Assembly: GCA_028285755.1 (NCBI GenBank)
Contig: JANQOQ010000015.1
Span: forward strand, 1 to 64,000
Source of the DNA: Puniceicoccaceae bacterium
GTDB lineage: Bacteria > Verrucomicrobiota > Verrucomicrobiia > Opitutales > JAFGAQ01
DNA: 64,000 bases
Reading direction: 5' to 3'
This document shows positions 9,917-19,628 of the stretch, piece after piece (position 1 is the first letter of the stretch; the number at the start of each line of letters is the position of its first letter). The notes under the pieces are model-generated. The model saw nothing but the letters and a program-made list of their open reading frames with translations, searched no databases and was not told where the DNA came from. The translations under genes and the position numbers were made by a program.

Positions 9917-12900
9917 GTGATATGCACCCCTAAGATTCACAGGCAGAATGACGAACCATTCTGCAAATGCCCAAACTGCCATTTTTACAACACATTGTTG
10001 ATCAAGCTGTTTACCGCAGTTTGCTGTGTGTTCATAATTGGGTTGGGGTGCGCTTACACTATATCTGCACAGGAGACTTCGTATGGACAAGGGATTCAAT
10101 TTTCTATCCCTGCAGGGCAGGCACAGGATACACTCAGTATTGCTGCCGATCAGGCCGATATCGACTTGGTCTTCCAAGTAGATTTAGTGCAAGGTATCAC
10201 TACTTCACCGGTAAACGGTGTCTTCGATATCGAAAGTGTTTTGAGAATGCTCATTCAAGACAGTGGATTGAGTGTTTATGCAGATTCCTCTTCGGGAGTA
10301 TATGCGATCTACCGGGAGGAAAATGGTTCATATCAGGAAATACAGTCTACATTGGCTTTAGATCCTAAACCCGAAACTACAAAAGATATGAATCAACAAA
10401 AAAATACTGAAGAACGCGGGCTGGTAAAGTTACTAGCTGGCCTGCTTACTGCTATAACTGCAGTTGCGCCACCATCGAGTGTGGCTCAAGACGATTTGGA
10501 GGATGATAATGTATATCTTCTCTCCCCCTTCGTGATCGATGCTTCGGAGGATACTGGCTACACCGCACAAAGTACCCTCGCAGGTACCCGTATTCGATCT
10601 GAAGTTCGCGAACTAGGTTCATCCATAACAATTCTAACAGAAGAGTTTCTTGATGACACAGGTGCGACCGATGCCGCCTCACTACTTACATATACAGCCA
10701 ACACAGAAGTCGGCGGAGTGCTTGGTAACTTTTCCGCAGGCAGTCCGGGATCTCGATTTAATGGTAGTAGTGTTCGCAGAAACCCACAAAATGGACAACG
10801 GGTTAGAGGTCTAACCCCTGCACTCTTAATGCGTGATTACTTTAATACAATGATCCCGTTTGACCAATATAACACCAGCCGTGTAACCATCAACCGAGGA
10901 CCTAATGCTGTATTGTTTGGTATCGGAAATCCAGGTGGTGTTATCAATAACTCTCTCAACCAGGCAATACTCAATGAAACAATAAATGAGATACAATTTC
11001 GCTTTGATCATCGGGGAAGTACCCGTGGATCCGTTGATTTTAATCGCTCTATCATAGAGGATAGGTTGGCACTTCGTGTGAACGCACTTTATGACAAATT
11101 AAAGTATCAGCAGGAACCTGCCGAGGAAGAAGACCAGCGGATATTTCTCGCATTCAATGCCGTATTGTTTGAAAATGCTGACAGCGATGTGCTTGGTGAA
11201 ACCAACTTCAGGGGACACCTAGAATTTGGTACGATTGATCGCATTCCGCCTTCTGGCGTTCCCTTACTTGATTCCTTCCGTACTTGGTTTGATGGTTATG
11301 GGGATTTGGATTCTTTGCTGGCTGTGCCAGGAATTGAACTTAGTGATTTAAGGGCTCAGGCACTGTTCCCAGATCAGGCTCCGAATGGACGTTTCATACC
11401 CAAAATAACGCATAACAGCATCACCAATGCCAGCCCGGGTCGTGTGAATACAGAATCTGGTGTACCCGTGTTTATCTCAATCCCGTTTTATTATGAAAGC
11501 GGTGACCAACAGCAGCCTGGATGGAGCGCACCTGGATATGAGGGCCTTTCCGGGGGTATGGGGCGCAATCGTTGGCCGGGGGTATCGGGTCGTTCCCGTC
11601 AGGATATCTGGTCAACCGGTAATGCGCTTCGCAGAATTGCCGGTTTCAATACGCCGACTCTTCAAAATACCGATATTTTTGATTATCGAAATAATTTGCT
11701 TCAAGGCACTATAAACACTGTTGAATCCGAATTTGAAGTACAACAGTTTACACTTGATCAAAGCTTCTTCGAGGGTATGGCGGGTATTGAATTTAGCTAT
11801 AACCGGCAACGATTTGATCAAATCGAAAGGCTACCTTTATCAGCAGGTAATGATTCGGAGATATACATCGATATTTCTGAATTTCAATCCAATGACTTAC
11901 CCAATCCCAATCTGGGTCGTCCGTTTGTGCGTATTAACAACTTCAATACGGATTATGCAGATCGTGAGCAAGAAGTGGTGCGATTTACCGCATTCGTAGA
12001 TATTGATATTCGTAACTACAATGAAACCCTGGGTAAATGGCTGGGACGCCATACATTAACCGGCTTATACGAGGAGCGAGAGAATGATAGCTCAGATATT
12101 CGCCGACGCATCGTATGGGGTAGTGATGAAATCGATGTGACTTCGAATGCCGTTTTTGGCCAGCCCTTGAGCTCCGGGCGTGCCGCTCCTCCGGCGATTG
12201 TTTATGTGGGTCCATCTGCATTAGGAGCGAATTCAATCAATGACGTGCGTATTACGGATACTGTGAACATCCCCTGGCCGGAGCCGGGCGAGCGTCATAA
12301 CGCCTTTTTCTGGAATCACACGAGCCGTCAGGTTGAAACTCGGGAGTTCATTACTCGTGAAATCATCCATAGCGGCGATTTAAGCCAAGAGAAGCTATTC
12401 TCTGAGGCCTATGCGTTAAAGAGTTCTTTCCTGGATGATCACGTCGTGACTATCCTGGCATGGCGCTCGGATGCGGTTAAACAGTTTAATCGCCTCGCTG
12501 AGTCCGGTCAGTTCAACGGAGATCTCCCATTGCGTAATCCGGACGGTTCCATCAATAATGCGATCCTCAATTTGCAGGATACACCCAGTCGCGTAAAGGA
12601 CGAGACGCTCACTACCAGTATCGTTGGATTCTTCCCCGAAGAGTATTTGTTCGAATTGCCCTTTGGCATGGATCTTAGCTTTCATTACTATGAAGCAGAA
12701 AGTTTCATACCTTCAGCCAACCAAAGGAACATACTCGGAGAGGTGCTTGCTCCTCCTTCCGGTGAAACGACTGAGTACGGTTTTACACTAGAGTTTCTTG
12801 AGCGTAGACTCTCCCTGCGAGTTAACTTCTTTGAAACCAGTAGTAATCTTGACCGGACGAATGCGGGGCTGGCTGCTAATTCCACGGTACGCATTGGAGA

Positions 12901-13774
12901 CTGGATCGGCAACTTCAGAAATGCACAGTTGGCGGGCAGACCCTTCTCTGAGCTTGGAGTTCCCGCTAGCGCGGCAACCAGTTATGCAGAGTTTGAGCAG
13001 GTAATTCTTGATTTGCTGCCGGAGCCAACCCGTAGTTTGTTAAACTATACAGTGGATGACCGTGGTCTCGTATCATCGACTCCTATTCAGAATCTCACGT
13101 CGACCCGTGATTTCGTTTCCGAAGGGATGGAGATTGAATTAGTTGGTGCGATTCGGCCTAATTGGAGTGTAGCGCTCAATATTGCTCAACAGGAAACCGT
13201 TCAATCGAATACGTCTCCCGCGCTTCAAGAAATTATCTTCCCCATTGAGCAGGGGATCATTGATGCAGGAATATCGGATGTCCGGGATAATCCGTTTTTG
13301 GATGTAGATGTTACCTTCCTGGAGCGCTATCAGGCTCAGGCAGCAGCTCCTCTCAGAGGTCAGCTTGCACAGGATGGCACACAATCTCAGGAACAGCGCG
13401 AGTGGCGTTTAAACCTGGTCACCAATTACGACTTCATGGAAGGTCCACTCGACGGTTTCAGCGTAGGGGGTGCTTTGCGCTGGCAGGATGAGGTCGCAGT
13501 AGGTTACCCCTTCATTTTGGATGCAGACGGTAATCAAATACCGGATATTGCAAATGCATTCTTCGGGGATGATGAGCTCAATGGTGACATCTGGTTCGGC
13601 TATGAGCGACCCATTCTTGATGGCAAGATTGACTGGAAAGTCCAGGTCAACATCCGAAATGCCATTCGTGATGATTCAGATATACCTGTGGTCATCAATC
13701 CAAATGGTGAGCTTGCGGTAATTCGTATCCCACCGGAACAGTCATTCTTTATAACAAACACTTTTCGGTTCTAA
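9917..13774 (+). CDS. STN-domain TonB-dependent receptor with a second, internal export-signal-like segment
   Basis: A 1285-residue outer-membrane receptor. After a hydrophobic export segment (about residues 27-50, ending ISAQ) comes an STN signalling domain (about 58-135). A second signal-like stretch follows (about 170-192, LVKLLAGLLTAITAV then a polar region ending SVAQ), then the plug start LLSPFVIDASEDTGYTAQS and a beta-barrel ending in phenylalanine (NTFRF). The first start is GTG at 9917; TTG codons near 9992 are alternatives. An internal ATG at 10388 would give a conventional receptor lacking the STN domain. It imports large substrates with TonB energy, and through the STN domain signals to the FecR protein encoded just upstream. 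No SusD-like lipoprotein follows, unlike in Bacteroidota. Confidence 0.92.
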   Translation: MICTPKIHRQNDEPFCKCPNCHFYNTLLIKLFTAVCCVFIIGLGCAYTISAQETSYGQGIQFSIPAGQAQDTLSIAADQADIDLVFQVDLVQGITTSPVNGVFDIESVLRMLIQDSGLSVYADSSSGVYAIYREENGSYQEIQSTLALDPKPETTKDMNQQKNTEERGLVKLLAGLLTAITAVAPPSSVAQDDLEDDNVYLLSPFVIDASEDTGYTAQSTLAGTRIRSEVRELGSSITILTEEFLDDTGATDAASLLTYTANTEVGGVLGNFSAGSPGSRFNGSSVRRNPQNGQRVRGLTPALLMRDYFNTMIPFDQYNTSRVTINRGPNAVLFGIGNPGGVINNSLNQAILNETINEIQFRFDHRGSTRGSVDFNRSIIEDRLALRVNALYDKLKYQQEPAEEEDQRIFLAFNAVLFENADSDVLGETNFRGHLEFGTIDRIPPSGVPLLDSFRTWFDGYGDLDSLLAVPGIELSDLRAQALFPDQAPNGRFIPKITHNSITNASPGRVNTESGVPVFISIPFYYESGDQQQPGWSAPGYEGLSGGMGRNRWPGVSGRSRQDIWSTGNALRRIAGFNTPTLQNTDIFDYRNNLLQGTINTVESEFEVQQFTLDQSFFEGMAGIEFSYNRQRFDQIERLPLSAGNDSEIYIDISEFQSNDLPNPNLGRPFVRINNFNTDYADREQEVVRFTAFVDIDIRNYNETLGKWLGRHTLTGLYEERENDSSDIRRRIVWGSDEIDVTSNAVFGQPLSSGRAAPPAIVYVGPSALGANSINDVRITDTVNIPWPEPGERHNAFFWNHTSRQVETREFITREIIHSGDLSQEKLFSEAYALKSSFLDDHVVTILAWRSDAVKQFNRLAESGQFNGDLPLRNPDGSINNAILNLQDTPSRVKDETLTTSIVGFFPEEYLFELPFGMDLSFHYYEAESFIPSANQRNILGEVLAPPSGETTEYGFTLEFLERRLSLRVNFFETSSNLDRTNAGLAANSTVRIGDWIGNFRNAQLAGRPFSELGVPASAATSYAEFEQVILDLLPEPTRSLLNYTVDDRGLVSSTPIQNLTSTRDFVSEGMEIELVGAIRPNWSVALNIAQQETVQSNTSPALQEIIFPIEQGIIDAGISDVRDNPFLDVDVTFLERYQAQAAAPLRGQLAQDGTQSQEQREWRLNLVTNYDFMEGPLDGFSVGGALRWQDEVAVGYPFILDADGNQIPDIANAFFGDDELNGDIWFGYERPILDGKIDWKVQVNIRNAIRDDSDIPVVINPNGELAVIRIPPEQSFFITNTFRF

Positions 13775-13808
13775 GAATTTTCTGCTACCGTTAAGTAGTT
13801 AAAAATAG

Positions 13809-13844
13809 AAAAGGCCTCACAGATGTGAGGCCTTTTTGCTTTTA
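13809..13844. terminator. bidirectional rho-independent terminator
   Basis: A 12-bp perfect stem (AAAAGGCCTCAC / GTGAGGCCTTTT) with a four-base loop lies between the convergent receptor and GH31 genes. A-rich and T-rich flanks on both sides let it serve both strands. Confidence 0.9.
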
Positions 13845-13866
13845 AAAATTAAGAATACGAAGAGTC

Positions 13867-15828
13867 TTAATCAACATTTGCTCCGAACCTTTTAAATATG
13901 GGCGGTAAATCATTGCTGGCTATCCTTAGAATCGTTTGGTTGCCACTGATCTTCTCACCGCTGAAGTAATCGACCCACACGCCCGGGGGTAAAAGTATTT
14001 CACGTTCTGACTGACCAGCGGGTATGGGCGCAAAATAGAGATCATCGCCTACTAACCAGGCATCATCAACATCCCGAAAGGCTTCAATTTCCGGGTGATC
14101 GACGACAGGAGCTCTGAAAGCAGGGATGCCGGTAGCGGCATAGTTTACAAAGGCCTTCTTCAGATAGGGCACAAATTTCATGCGAAGTTCTGCTATGGTT
14201 CGCACGCGATCCGTCAATTGGATCCGTTCGTTATCCGGTAACATAATGCCTGCCTGGTTTTTGTCTTTATCGGGTTGGTGCCAGGGGGGGATCGGGCAAT
14301 ACCAGGCATTGATAAGAAACTGGGGGGCGAGTACCATTGCTGCCATCCGTTGTACGAGGCCATCTCCATCACCTCCATGGCGCACCTCTGGGGTCCATAG
14401 CAATCCACTGATACTGGCACTTCCGACTCCCCTAAGAAAGGACTCATGCTCATAAAGATCTGAATACAGCACATAGGGCAGGGGGCTACAGAATGCACTT
14501 GCCTGACGCACCTGGCCAAATGTCGGCTGACCATTCATCGCTTCCTGAAGGCTGCGCATGTATAAAAGCCCATATACAGCATGCATCTGCTCACCATCTG
14601 CACCACTTGGGAATTGGGCATGATCCGGCCAGCTCCAGGGAGACGACTTGGTGTCGGAGTTATCACATTCATCGAGCTTAAACCCACTAACCCCCATTTC
14701 TATAAGCGATGCTTGATGCTCAGTGAAGATAGCATGGGCTTCAGGAATTGCTAGATCGGGCACAAGGCCACGCCATACTTTATGATCTCCGCTTTTATCC
14801 AATAATGGTTCGTAGAGTGGGGAGTCGGGGTGTATAAAGGCATGTTGCCACAAATTAATCTTATATCCGCGATCCGAGAGATCTGCGATTGTCCCTGCTG
14901 GGTCTGGGAAACGGGTGCGTGACCAGGTAAGTGTATTTGAGTAGGCGCGTTCCTGCCAACCGGGTTCCAGACCAAATACTGAGCAGGGGATATTATCTTC
15001 CTGCAGATGATCTGCCAGTTTACGGATGCCTTCTGCATCCGCCCGGGTAAAGCCGCGGTACCAGACACCCAGGCCCCACTCGGGCACATCAGTGCCTCCT
15101 CCGCTGAAGAGAATATGCCGTTGAATCGCATCGCGCATTGTCGGCCCTGCAAATAAATATATATCAGCGCCAGAAGACCGGGGGATCATAATGGATATTT
15201 CGCTCACCGGATTATCACGCGTATCATACAAGTCATCAATGCTGATTCCCAGAGCTGCGGCCTCTTGACTAGCAGCAAAATCCAGTTCCAGGCGATTATG
15301 ACCGCCGAAACAAATCTCAATTTCGCGCGCGCTGTCTATCAAAAAACCATAACCGCCCGTGCTTACATAAAAGGGTACTGGAGCATGGCTCGAGCCATCT
15401 GCAACGAGAGGGTCGCTGGTCACTTTAAGCACCTGTCTTCTGCCCGTTTGCCTGAAATGGCTGAGTGTAAGCCCACCGCCATACCAATCTTCACCCTCAA
15501 TCATTGGTAAATATATGAGTAATCCTCTCGCGGTTTGTTTGATTTCGAAATCCTCCAGATTAAATGGAAGCCTTTGCTCTGCAGGCATTGTATCCAGAGT
15601 TTCATGCTGAATAGGGGCAACCCGGAAATTAGAGGGTCTAAATATATCTGGCTCACCAATTCTTACCTTCCACACCCCATTTGCGATATTTGAAAATTCG
15701 GGTTCCAACGGATCCAATTCTTGAGCATTTGGAGCAGCAACAATTGATGTAAATGCTAGCATAACGTGAATAAATAACCCCGCTATTCCAGATCTTATGA
15801 GGTTTGAATTCGTTTTGAGCACAATCAT
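13867..15828 (-). CDS. exported GH31 family glycosidase
   Basis: A 653-residue protein with an N-terminal export signal (ending IVAA, about residue 32), an N-terminal beta-sandwich, and a barrel. The nucleophile segment GVSGFKLDECDNSD lies near residue 395, and the later stretch VLYSDLYEHESF near 460 aligns with the acid/base aspartate region of GH31. WGLGVWYRGFT near 250 is the usual first barrel strand. GH31 enzymes cleave alpha-glucosidic, alpha-xylosidic or related linkages with retention; specificity cannot be assigned here. It is shorter than enzymes with a DUF5110 tail. Transcribed towards the STN receptor and separated from it by a terminator, so it is its own unit. Its place in a fucosidase/sulfatase island suggests side-chain removal. 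Confidence 0.88.
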   Translation of the reverse strand: MIVLKTNSNLIRSGIAGLFIHVMLAFTSIVAAPNAQELDPLEPEFSNIANGVWKVRIGEPDIFRPSNFRVAPIQHETLDTMPAEQRLPFNLEDFEIKQTARGLLIYLPMIEGEDWYGGGLTLSHFRQTGRRQVLKVTSDPLVADGSSHAPVPFYVSTGGYGFLIDSAREIEICFGGHNRLELDFAASQEAAALGISIDDLYDTRDNPVSEISIMIPRSSGADIYLFAGPTMRDAIQRHILFSGGGTDVPEWGLGVWYRGFTRADAEGIRKLADHLQEDNIPCSVFGLEPGWQERAYSNTLTWSRTRFPDPAGTIADLSDRGYKINLWQHAFIHPDSPLYEPLLDKSGDHKVWRGLVPDLAIPEAHAIFTEHQASLIEMGVSGFKLDECDNSDTKSSPWSWPDHAQFPSGADGEQMHAVYGLLYMRSLQEAMNGQPTFGQVRQASAFCSPLPYVLYSDLYEHESFLRGVGSASISGLLWTPEVRHGGDGDGLVQRMAAMVLAPQFLINAWYCPIPPWHQPDKDKNQAGIMLPDNERIQLTDRVRTIAELRMKFVPYLKKAFVNYAATGIPAFRAPVVDHPEIEAFRDVDDAWLVGDDLYFAPIPAGQSEREILLPPGVWVDYFSGEKISGNQTILRIASNDLPPIFKRFGANVD

Positions 15829-15962
15829 AATAATGTACAGTTTTTATTAGTTAGATTTATCATTTGATGTTAGCATTTTATCGCATTCTGCTTTCAAACG
15901 CCTTACTGAATAGTGACCTTGGTTCGAACTGATCACTAATATTTTTATTAAAAACTACATTG

Positions 15963-16242
15963 TTACGCATTCCTTACTCCGGTTGCTAACCACTTCTGAC
16001 TTATACCCAAGTCCTTACGAATCTTATCTCCAACAGAGAATCGAAATGGTGTATGAAGATATTCGTAGCTTCTATAATCTATATCGAGAACTTTTAATAC
16101 CTTCTCTGAGGACTCTGCTTGATTGATGCCAAGCATCAACCTTTCGAGATCATTTGAGCGGTTCGCAAGGGCAGAAAATCCCTCGAAACGGAATTCGACT
16201 CACCGTTTCAGAAGAAAGACAGTCCGTTGACGTATTGGACAT
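15963..16242 (-). pseudogene. frameshifted remnant of a small HTH (XRE-like) DNA-binding protein
   Basis: On the - strand an open stretch of 78 codons (16199 down to 15965) encodes EFRFEGFSALANRSNDLERL and ends with RKDLGISQKWLATGVRNA. The last part resembles the end of a lambda-repressor-like HTH domain (pattern LG.S..WLATG). It has no start near its beginning, but a plausible N-terminus (ATG at 16242, MSNTSTDCLSSETV) lies in another frame and runs into it, so one frameshift around 16195-16205 would join them. An ATG at 16136 could alternatively start a 57-residue product. I read it as a decayed regulator; the rest of this 660-bp gap shows no other gene. Confidence 0.4.
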
Positions 16243-16391
16243 ACAGTTAAGTTTTCAGTAGGAACGTAGCGGCCTGGCTAAATACTGGTAAAAGCCTGGA
16301 GATCTCAATGCGCTACAGATCTGGTTGGAGTGTGAGATGTTTATTTTGATTAGGCACAATAAAAGAGCAGGGAGGGAGCAAAAAATAAGAA

Positions 16392-16436
16392 AGCTGGCAA
16401 CCCTAGAAACGCAGTGCGTTCTAAGATATGCCAGCT
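16392..16436 (-). terminator. probable rho-independent terminator of the TonB receptor gene
   Basis: An outer stem AGCTGGCA / TGCCAGCT encloses a second imperfect stem (TAGAAACGCA / TGCGTTCTA). On the - strand the structure is followed by TTCTTATTTTTTG, and it lies 56 bp past the stop codon of the receptor gene. Confidence 0.65.
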
Positions 16437-16492
16437 ATTTAATGGTTTAACCTTTGGGTTGGACCCAATGCTTATAGATTATAAAGATCCGA

Positions 16493-19396
16493 TTAGAAAC
16501 TACCGCGAATTCCAAACACCCATCGGCGATAAGAGGTCACGACACTCTCGGGGAATGCAGTTGTCACTTGGTAAATGCGCTCGTCATCCTCTTCGGTTAA
16601 ATTGGTAACATCGAGGAAAAGGCGCAAATCACTGGTTAAATGATACTGCAATGACATATCAAGCTGCCCGCGTGACTCCTGGAAAGTCTCAGTGTCTACA
16701 TCAAAGATTTCATTTTTAATGTCGTCCACCCAAGTGTAGGCGAAACGGATGTTAACCGGTCCCTGCTCATAGAAGAGCTGGGCATTGACAATATTTTCAG
16801 GCTGCCCCTGCAATGTTTGTCCTTCACGAACTTCTCCGGTTCGAACAATTTCATTCCCTATGATTTCAGTGACCGGTTCGCTTTGTTCACCGTCGATGTA
16901 GGTGTAGTTAAATACAAAGCCAAAACCATCCAAAAGATCCGGTAAGATGTCATCCAAGGACTGACGCCAGGAGAACTCAAGCCCCTGAATAGTGCGCTCA
17001 CCGCCATTGATGACAAAGTCGCTCCGCAAACTACCCGTATCCGGCTCTCCTTCATCGTCAATGAAGTCAATTTGTCTAACGGCAACAGCATTCATTAAAA
17101 AGTCCTGAAGATCTTTATAGAATAGCCCAATTGACATTGTTGTGGAGTTATTGGGGTACCATTCCAGCGCAAGATCATAATTATATCCTGTTTGTTCTTT
17201 GAGATCAGGATTACCCAAAATGAACTCACCGTCGTCCTCGTCCTCTTCATTTTGCAGAACTTCATTCGGTATTTCGACAATGCCTGCAAAATCAAATGGT
17301 ATAAGGTCATCGTAGTCTGGGCGTGCGATCGTGGTCGTAACGGCACCTCTCAGAACAAATTCATTTTCATTTCCGAAACGATAAATACCGACAATACTGG
17401 GGAACCAATTTACATAATCATTTTCAGTAGTAACGTTTCTTACGTCTTGAAAACCGTCCGGAATGGGGGCATCCTCAGGCGTCCAGGTAATGGTCTGATC
17501 CGTTTGTTCAACGCGAACACCTGCGAGAATGGTGAGTGGACCATAGTAGCCCTTACCCATGACATAGGCAGCATTGATGCTCTCTTCAAAATCATAGAAT
17601 CGGGCGACTAGTCTTACGAATTCATTCCCTTCATTACGTTCAAAACTAGTAGGATCTGATGCCAAACTGCTTTCAAAGAAATCAATAATAGGATCTACAG
17701 ACGTTACCGGGCGACCAAAGTTACTGTAGAGGCCATCATGAGTGCCCATGGGCTCATCACTGAGGTAGTCAGCAAATTGCGCGAGAGTTATATCATCTTC
17801 CGCGCTCCAGTCCCTTAATGCCGGCGAGCTGGTACGGTCACTCATCCGTGATTTAATACCTACTTTGAGATCCCAGTTTTCAATGATATCAAACTTCGTA
17901 TAATCTACCTGAACAGCGAGATGATCGTGTTCAAATTTTTCATCGCGCAGGCGAATCGCACCCAATTCTTCGCGTTCAGGCGCTTCAAACGGATTGATAC
18001 GTGGCTCCACCGGAATATGACCCTCATCCTGGGTTACTACAAAAGCATCCAGTTTCACGAAGTAAGGATCTGATGCATCGTAGAAAAAGCGCTGAAAATC
18101 GGTATTGTCGCTGCCCTGGCTGAAGATGGCGCGGCGCTCAATGAAAGAATGTTCATCCTTACTTAACTGCAATTTATATTCGAGTTCAAACTCGTCTGTT
18201 TCGGTAAGCCCCCCAAATTGCACTGAGTAAGTATTATTTTCTCGCTCGGGACGTTCGCGCATGCGACGCTGAATGCGTAAATCTGCAGATTGTTTAAAGG
18301 GTGTGATTACGATACCACTGTCATCAATGATATCCCCGACTTCATCTGCGATAGCCCCCAAAGGAACAAAGTTATCACCGGCACTGCCGAGTACGCCATC
18401 GCCGTCGAGATCTACCCAATCACCCAATGGGTTGCCATTACCATCTTCAAACCACCAGACTCCTTCAGAATCTGAGAATGGGCGGCTATTACCCTCCCGT
18501 TCGTCCAGATCGCGAGCCCTTATACGGTGGCGGAAAGATGTCCGGTCACGCATGTTGATATAGGGCTTCGCCCATAAGCGTGTATTATCGCTCACTTGCC
18601 AATCAAGACTGCCACTGATGGTAAGACGTTCATCAGTGCCGAAGGTTTCGCGTGGATCGAGGCGCTCAAGTTCCGGAATGGGTACTGAGCCTGGAGTCTC
18701 TACTTGCCTGTGTTCGGTTTTCCACGCACGTTCATCTTCATCCCGATAAGACACGGTTAAGTATAAACCGACATTTTCGGACAACTTGTCCCCGTAGTTA
18801 ACCGAGAAACCGTAGCCGGATTCATCACCCAGTTCATCGTGTATGTATTCCAATTTATAACGCAATAAACGCTCATCTAGAGCCAGCGCAGATGCGGTTC
18901 TTACATCCACTATACCTCCGATCGCATCGGCATCCAGATCTGCAGTAATTGACTTAATTACTGAAACGGAATCCACAATTTCTACAGGCACGGCTGATAC
19001 ATCAAAATTTCGGGTATCAATTCCGACCGACGTACTGATTGTACTCGAAGATTGAGGAATATCCATCCCGTTGATACGTATCGAATTGAGCTTACCTTCG
19101 AGTCCGCGAATGGATACCTCAGAATCATTCACTACATTAACACCGGCTAGGCGGGTTAACGCGTCGCCCAGATTTTCATCGGGCAGGTCACCGATGGCAT
19201 CGGTTCCCAGAAAACTACCGATGATATCGGCATTGCGCTGTGCTTCTGCTGCACTCACCTGTGAAGATGAGTAAACCTCGAAGGCATCCAGTATAAGGAC
19301 ATCCTCATCGTCTTCCTGTGCGAAAGAAACGGCGCCAGTCAAAGCAGCGGCTGCGGCTAGAGCCGTTAAGTATTTTTTATATGGGTGTAGTTTCAT
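16493..19396 (-). CDS. TonB-dependent receptor (TIGR01782-like)
   Basis: Read from the ATG at 19396 the protein has 967 residues and a clean signal peptide (MKLHPYKKYLTALAAAAAL, cleaved after VSFA). The open frame continues 20 codons upstream, but without export features. The plug follows, with LDAFEVYSSSQ, IGDLPDENLGDALTRLAGV and VSIRGLEGKLNSIRINGMD, a pattern typical of the TonB receptors often linked to carbohydrate uptake in Xanthomonas and Caulobacter. The barrel ends in GIRGSF with terminal phenylalanine. It lies 233 bp downstream of the SSS symporter gene, with two inverted repeats in front of it. Likely imports oligosaccharides produced by the surrounding enzymes. Confidence 0.92.
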   Translation of the reverse strand: MKLHPYKKYLTALAAAAALTGAVSFAQEDDEDVLILDAFEVYSSSQVSAAEAQRNADIIGSFLGTDAIGDLPDENLGDALTRLAGVNVVNDSEVSIRGLEGKLNSIRINGMDIPQSSSTISTSVGIDTRNFDVSAVPVEIVDSVSVIKSITADLDADAIGGIVDVRTASALALDERLLRYKLEYIHDELGDESGYGFSVNYGDKLSENVGLYLTVSYRDEDERAWKTEHRQVETPGSVPIPELERLDPRETFGTDERLTISGSLDWQVSDNTRLWAKPYINMRDRTSFRHRIRARDLDEREGNSRPFSDSEGVWWFEDGNGNPLGDWVDLDGDGVLGSAGDNFVPLGAIADEVGDIIDDSGIVITPFKQSADLRIQRRMRERPERENNTYSVQFGGLTETDEFELEYKLQLSKDEHSFIERRAIFSQGSDNTDFQRFFYDASDPYFVKLDAFVVTQDEGHIPVEPRINPFEAPEREELGAIRLRDEKFEHDHLAVQVDYTKFDIIENWDLKVGIKSRMSDRTSSPALRDWSAEDDITLAQFADYLSDEPMGTHDGLYSNFGRPVTSVDPIIDFFESSLASDPTSFERNEGNEFVRLVARFYDFEESINAAYVMGKGYYGPLTILAGVRVEQTDQTITWTPEDAPIPDGFQDVRNVTTENDYVNWFPSIVGIYRFGNENEFVLRGAVTTTIARPDYDDLIPFDFAGIVEIPNEVLQNEEDEDDGEFILGNPDLKEQTGYNYDLALEWYPNNSTTMSIGLFYKDLQDFLMNAVAVRQIDFIDDEGEPDTGSLRSDFVINGGERTIQGLEFSWRQSLDDILPDLLDGFGFVFNYTYIDGEQSEPVTEIIGNEIVRTGEVREGQTLQGQPENIVNAQLFYEQGPVNIRFAYTWVDDIKNEIFDVDTETFQESRGQLDMSLQYHLTSDLRLFLDVTNLTEEDDERIYQVTTAFPESVVTSYRRWVFGIRGSF

Positions 19397-19438
19397 AGTC
19401 AGTCTATGGGTTATAGAAAAATGAATTGATGGGGTTCG

Positions 19439-19483
19439 ATGCACCCGTGGGTGCACTTACGAAACTACTAGGGTCGTAGTTTC
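19439..19483 (-). promoter_or_regulatory. two adjacent inverted repeats upstream of the TonB receptor
   Basis: TGCACCC-GT-GGGTGCA (19440-19455) is a 16-bp near-perfect palindrome, and GAAACTAC-7 nt-GTAGTTTC (19461-19483) is a second one, both just before the receptor start at 19396. They could be operator sites or structures in the leader RNA. Neither has a T-tract, so neither looks like a terminator. Confidence 0.45.
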
Positions 19484-19628
19484 ATGATTAATGATTTTTA
19501 ATAATTACGATTACCATTACTAGTTTGTGCTTTACTCTAACAGTAGAGCCCACAGGCAAAGGACCTCTGTAGTTACCCAAAATGGGCTGAAAGTGCACTG
19601 TTGCGCTTTACTCCAAACCAGTAGCCGG

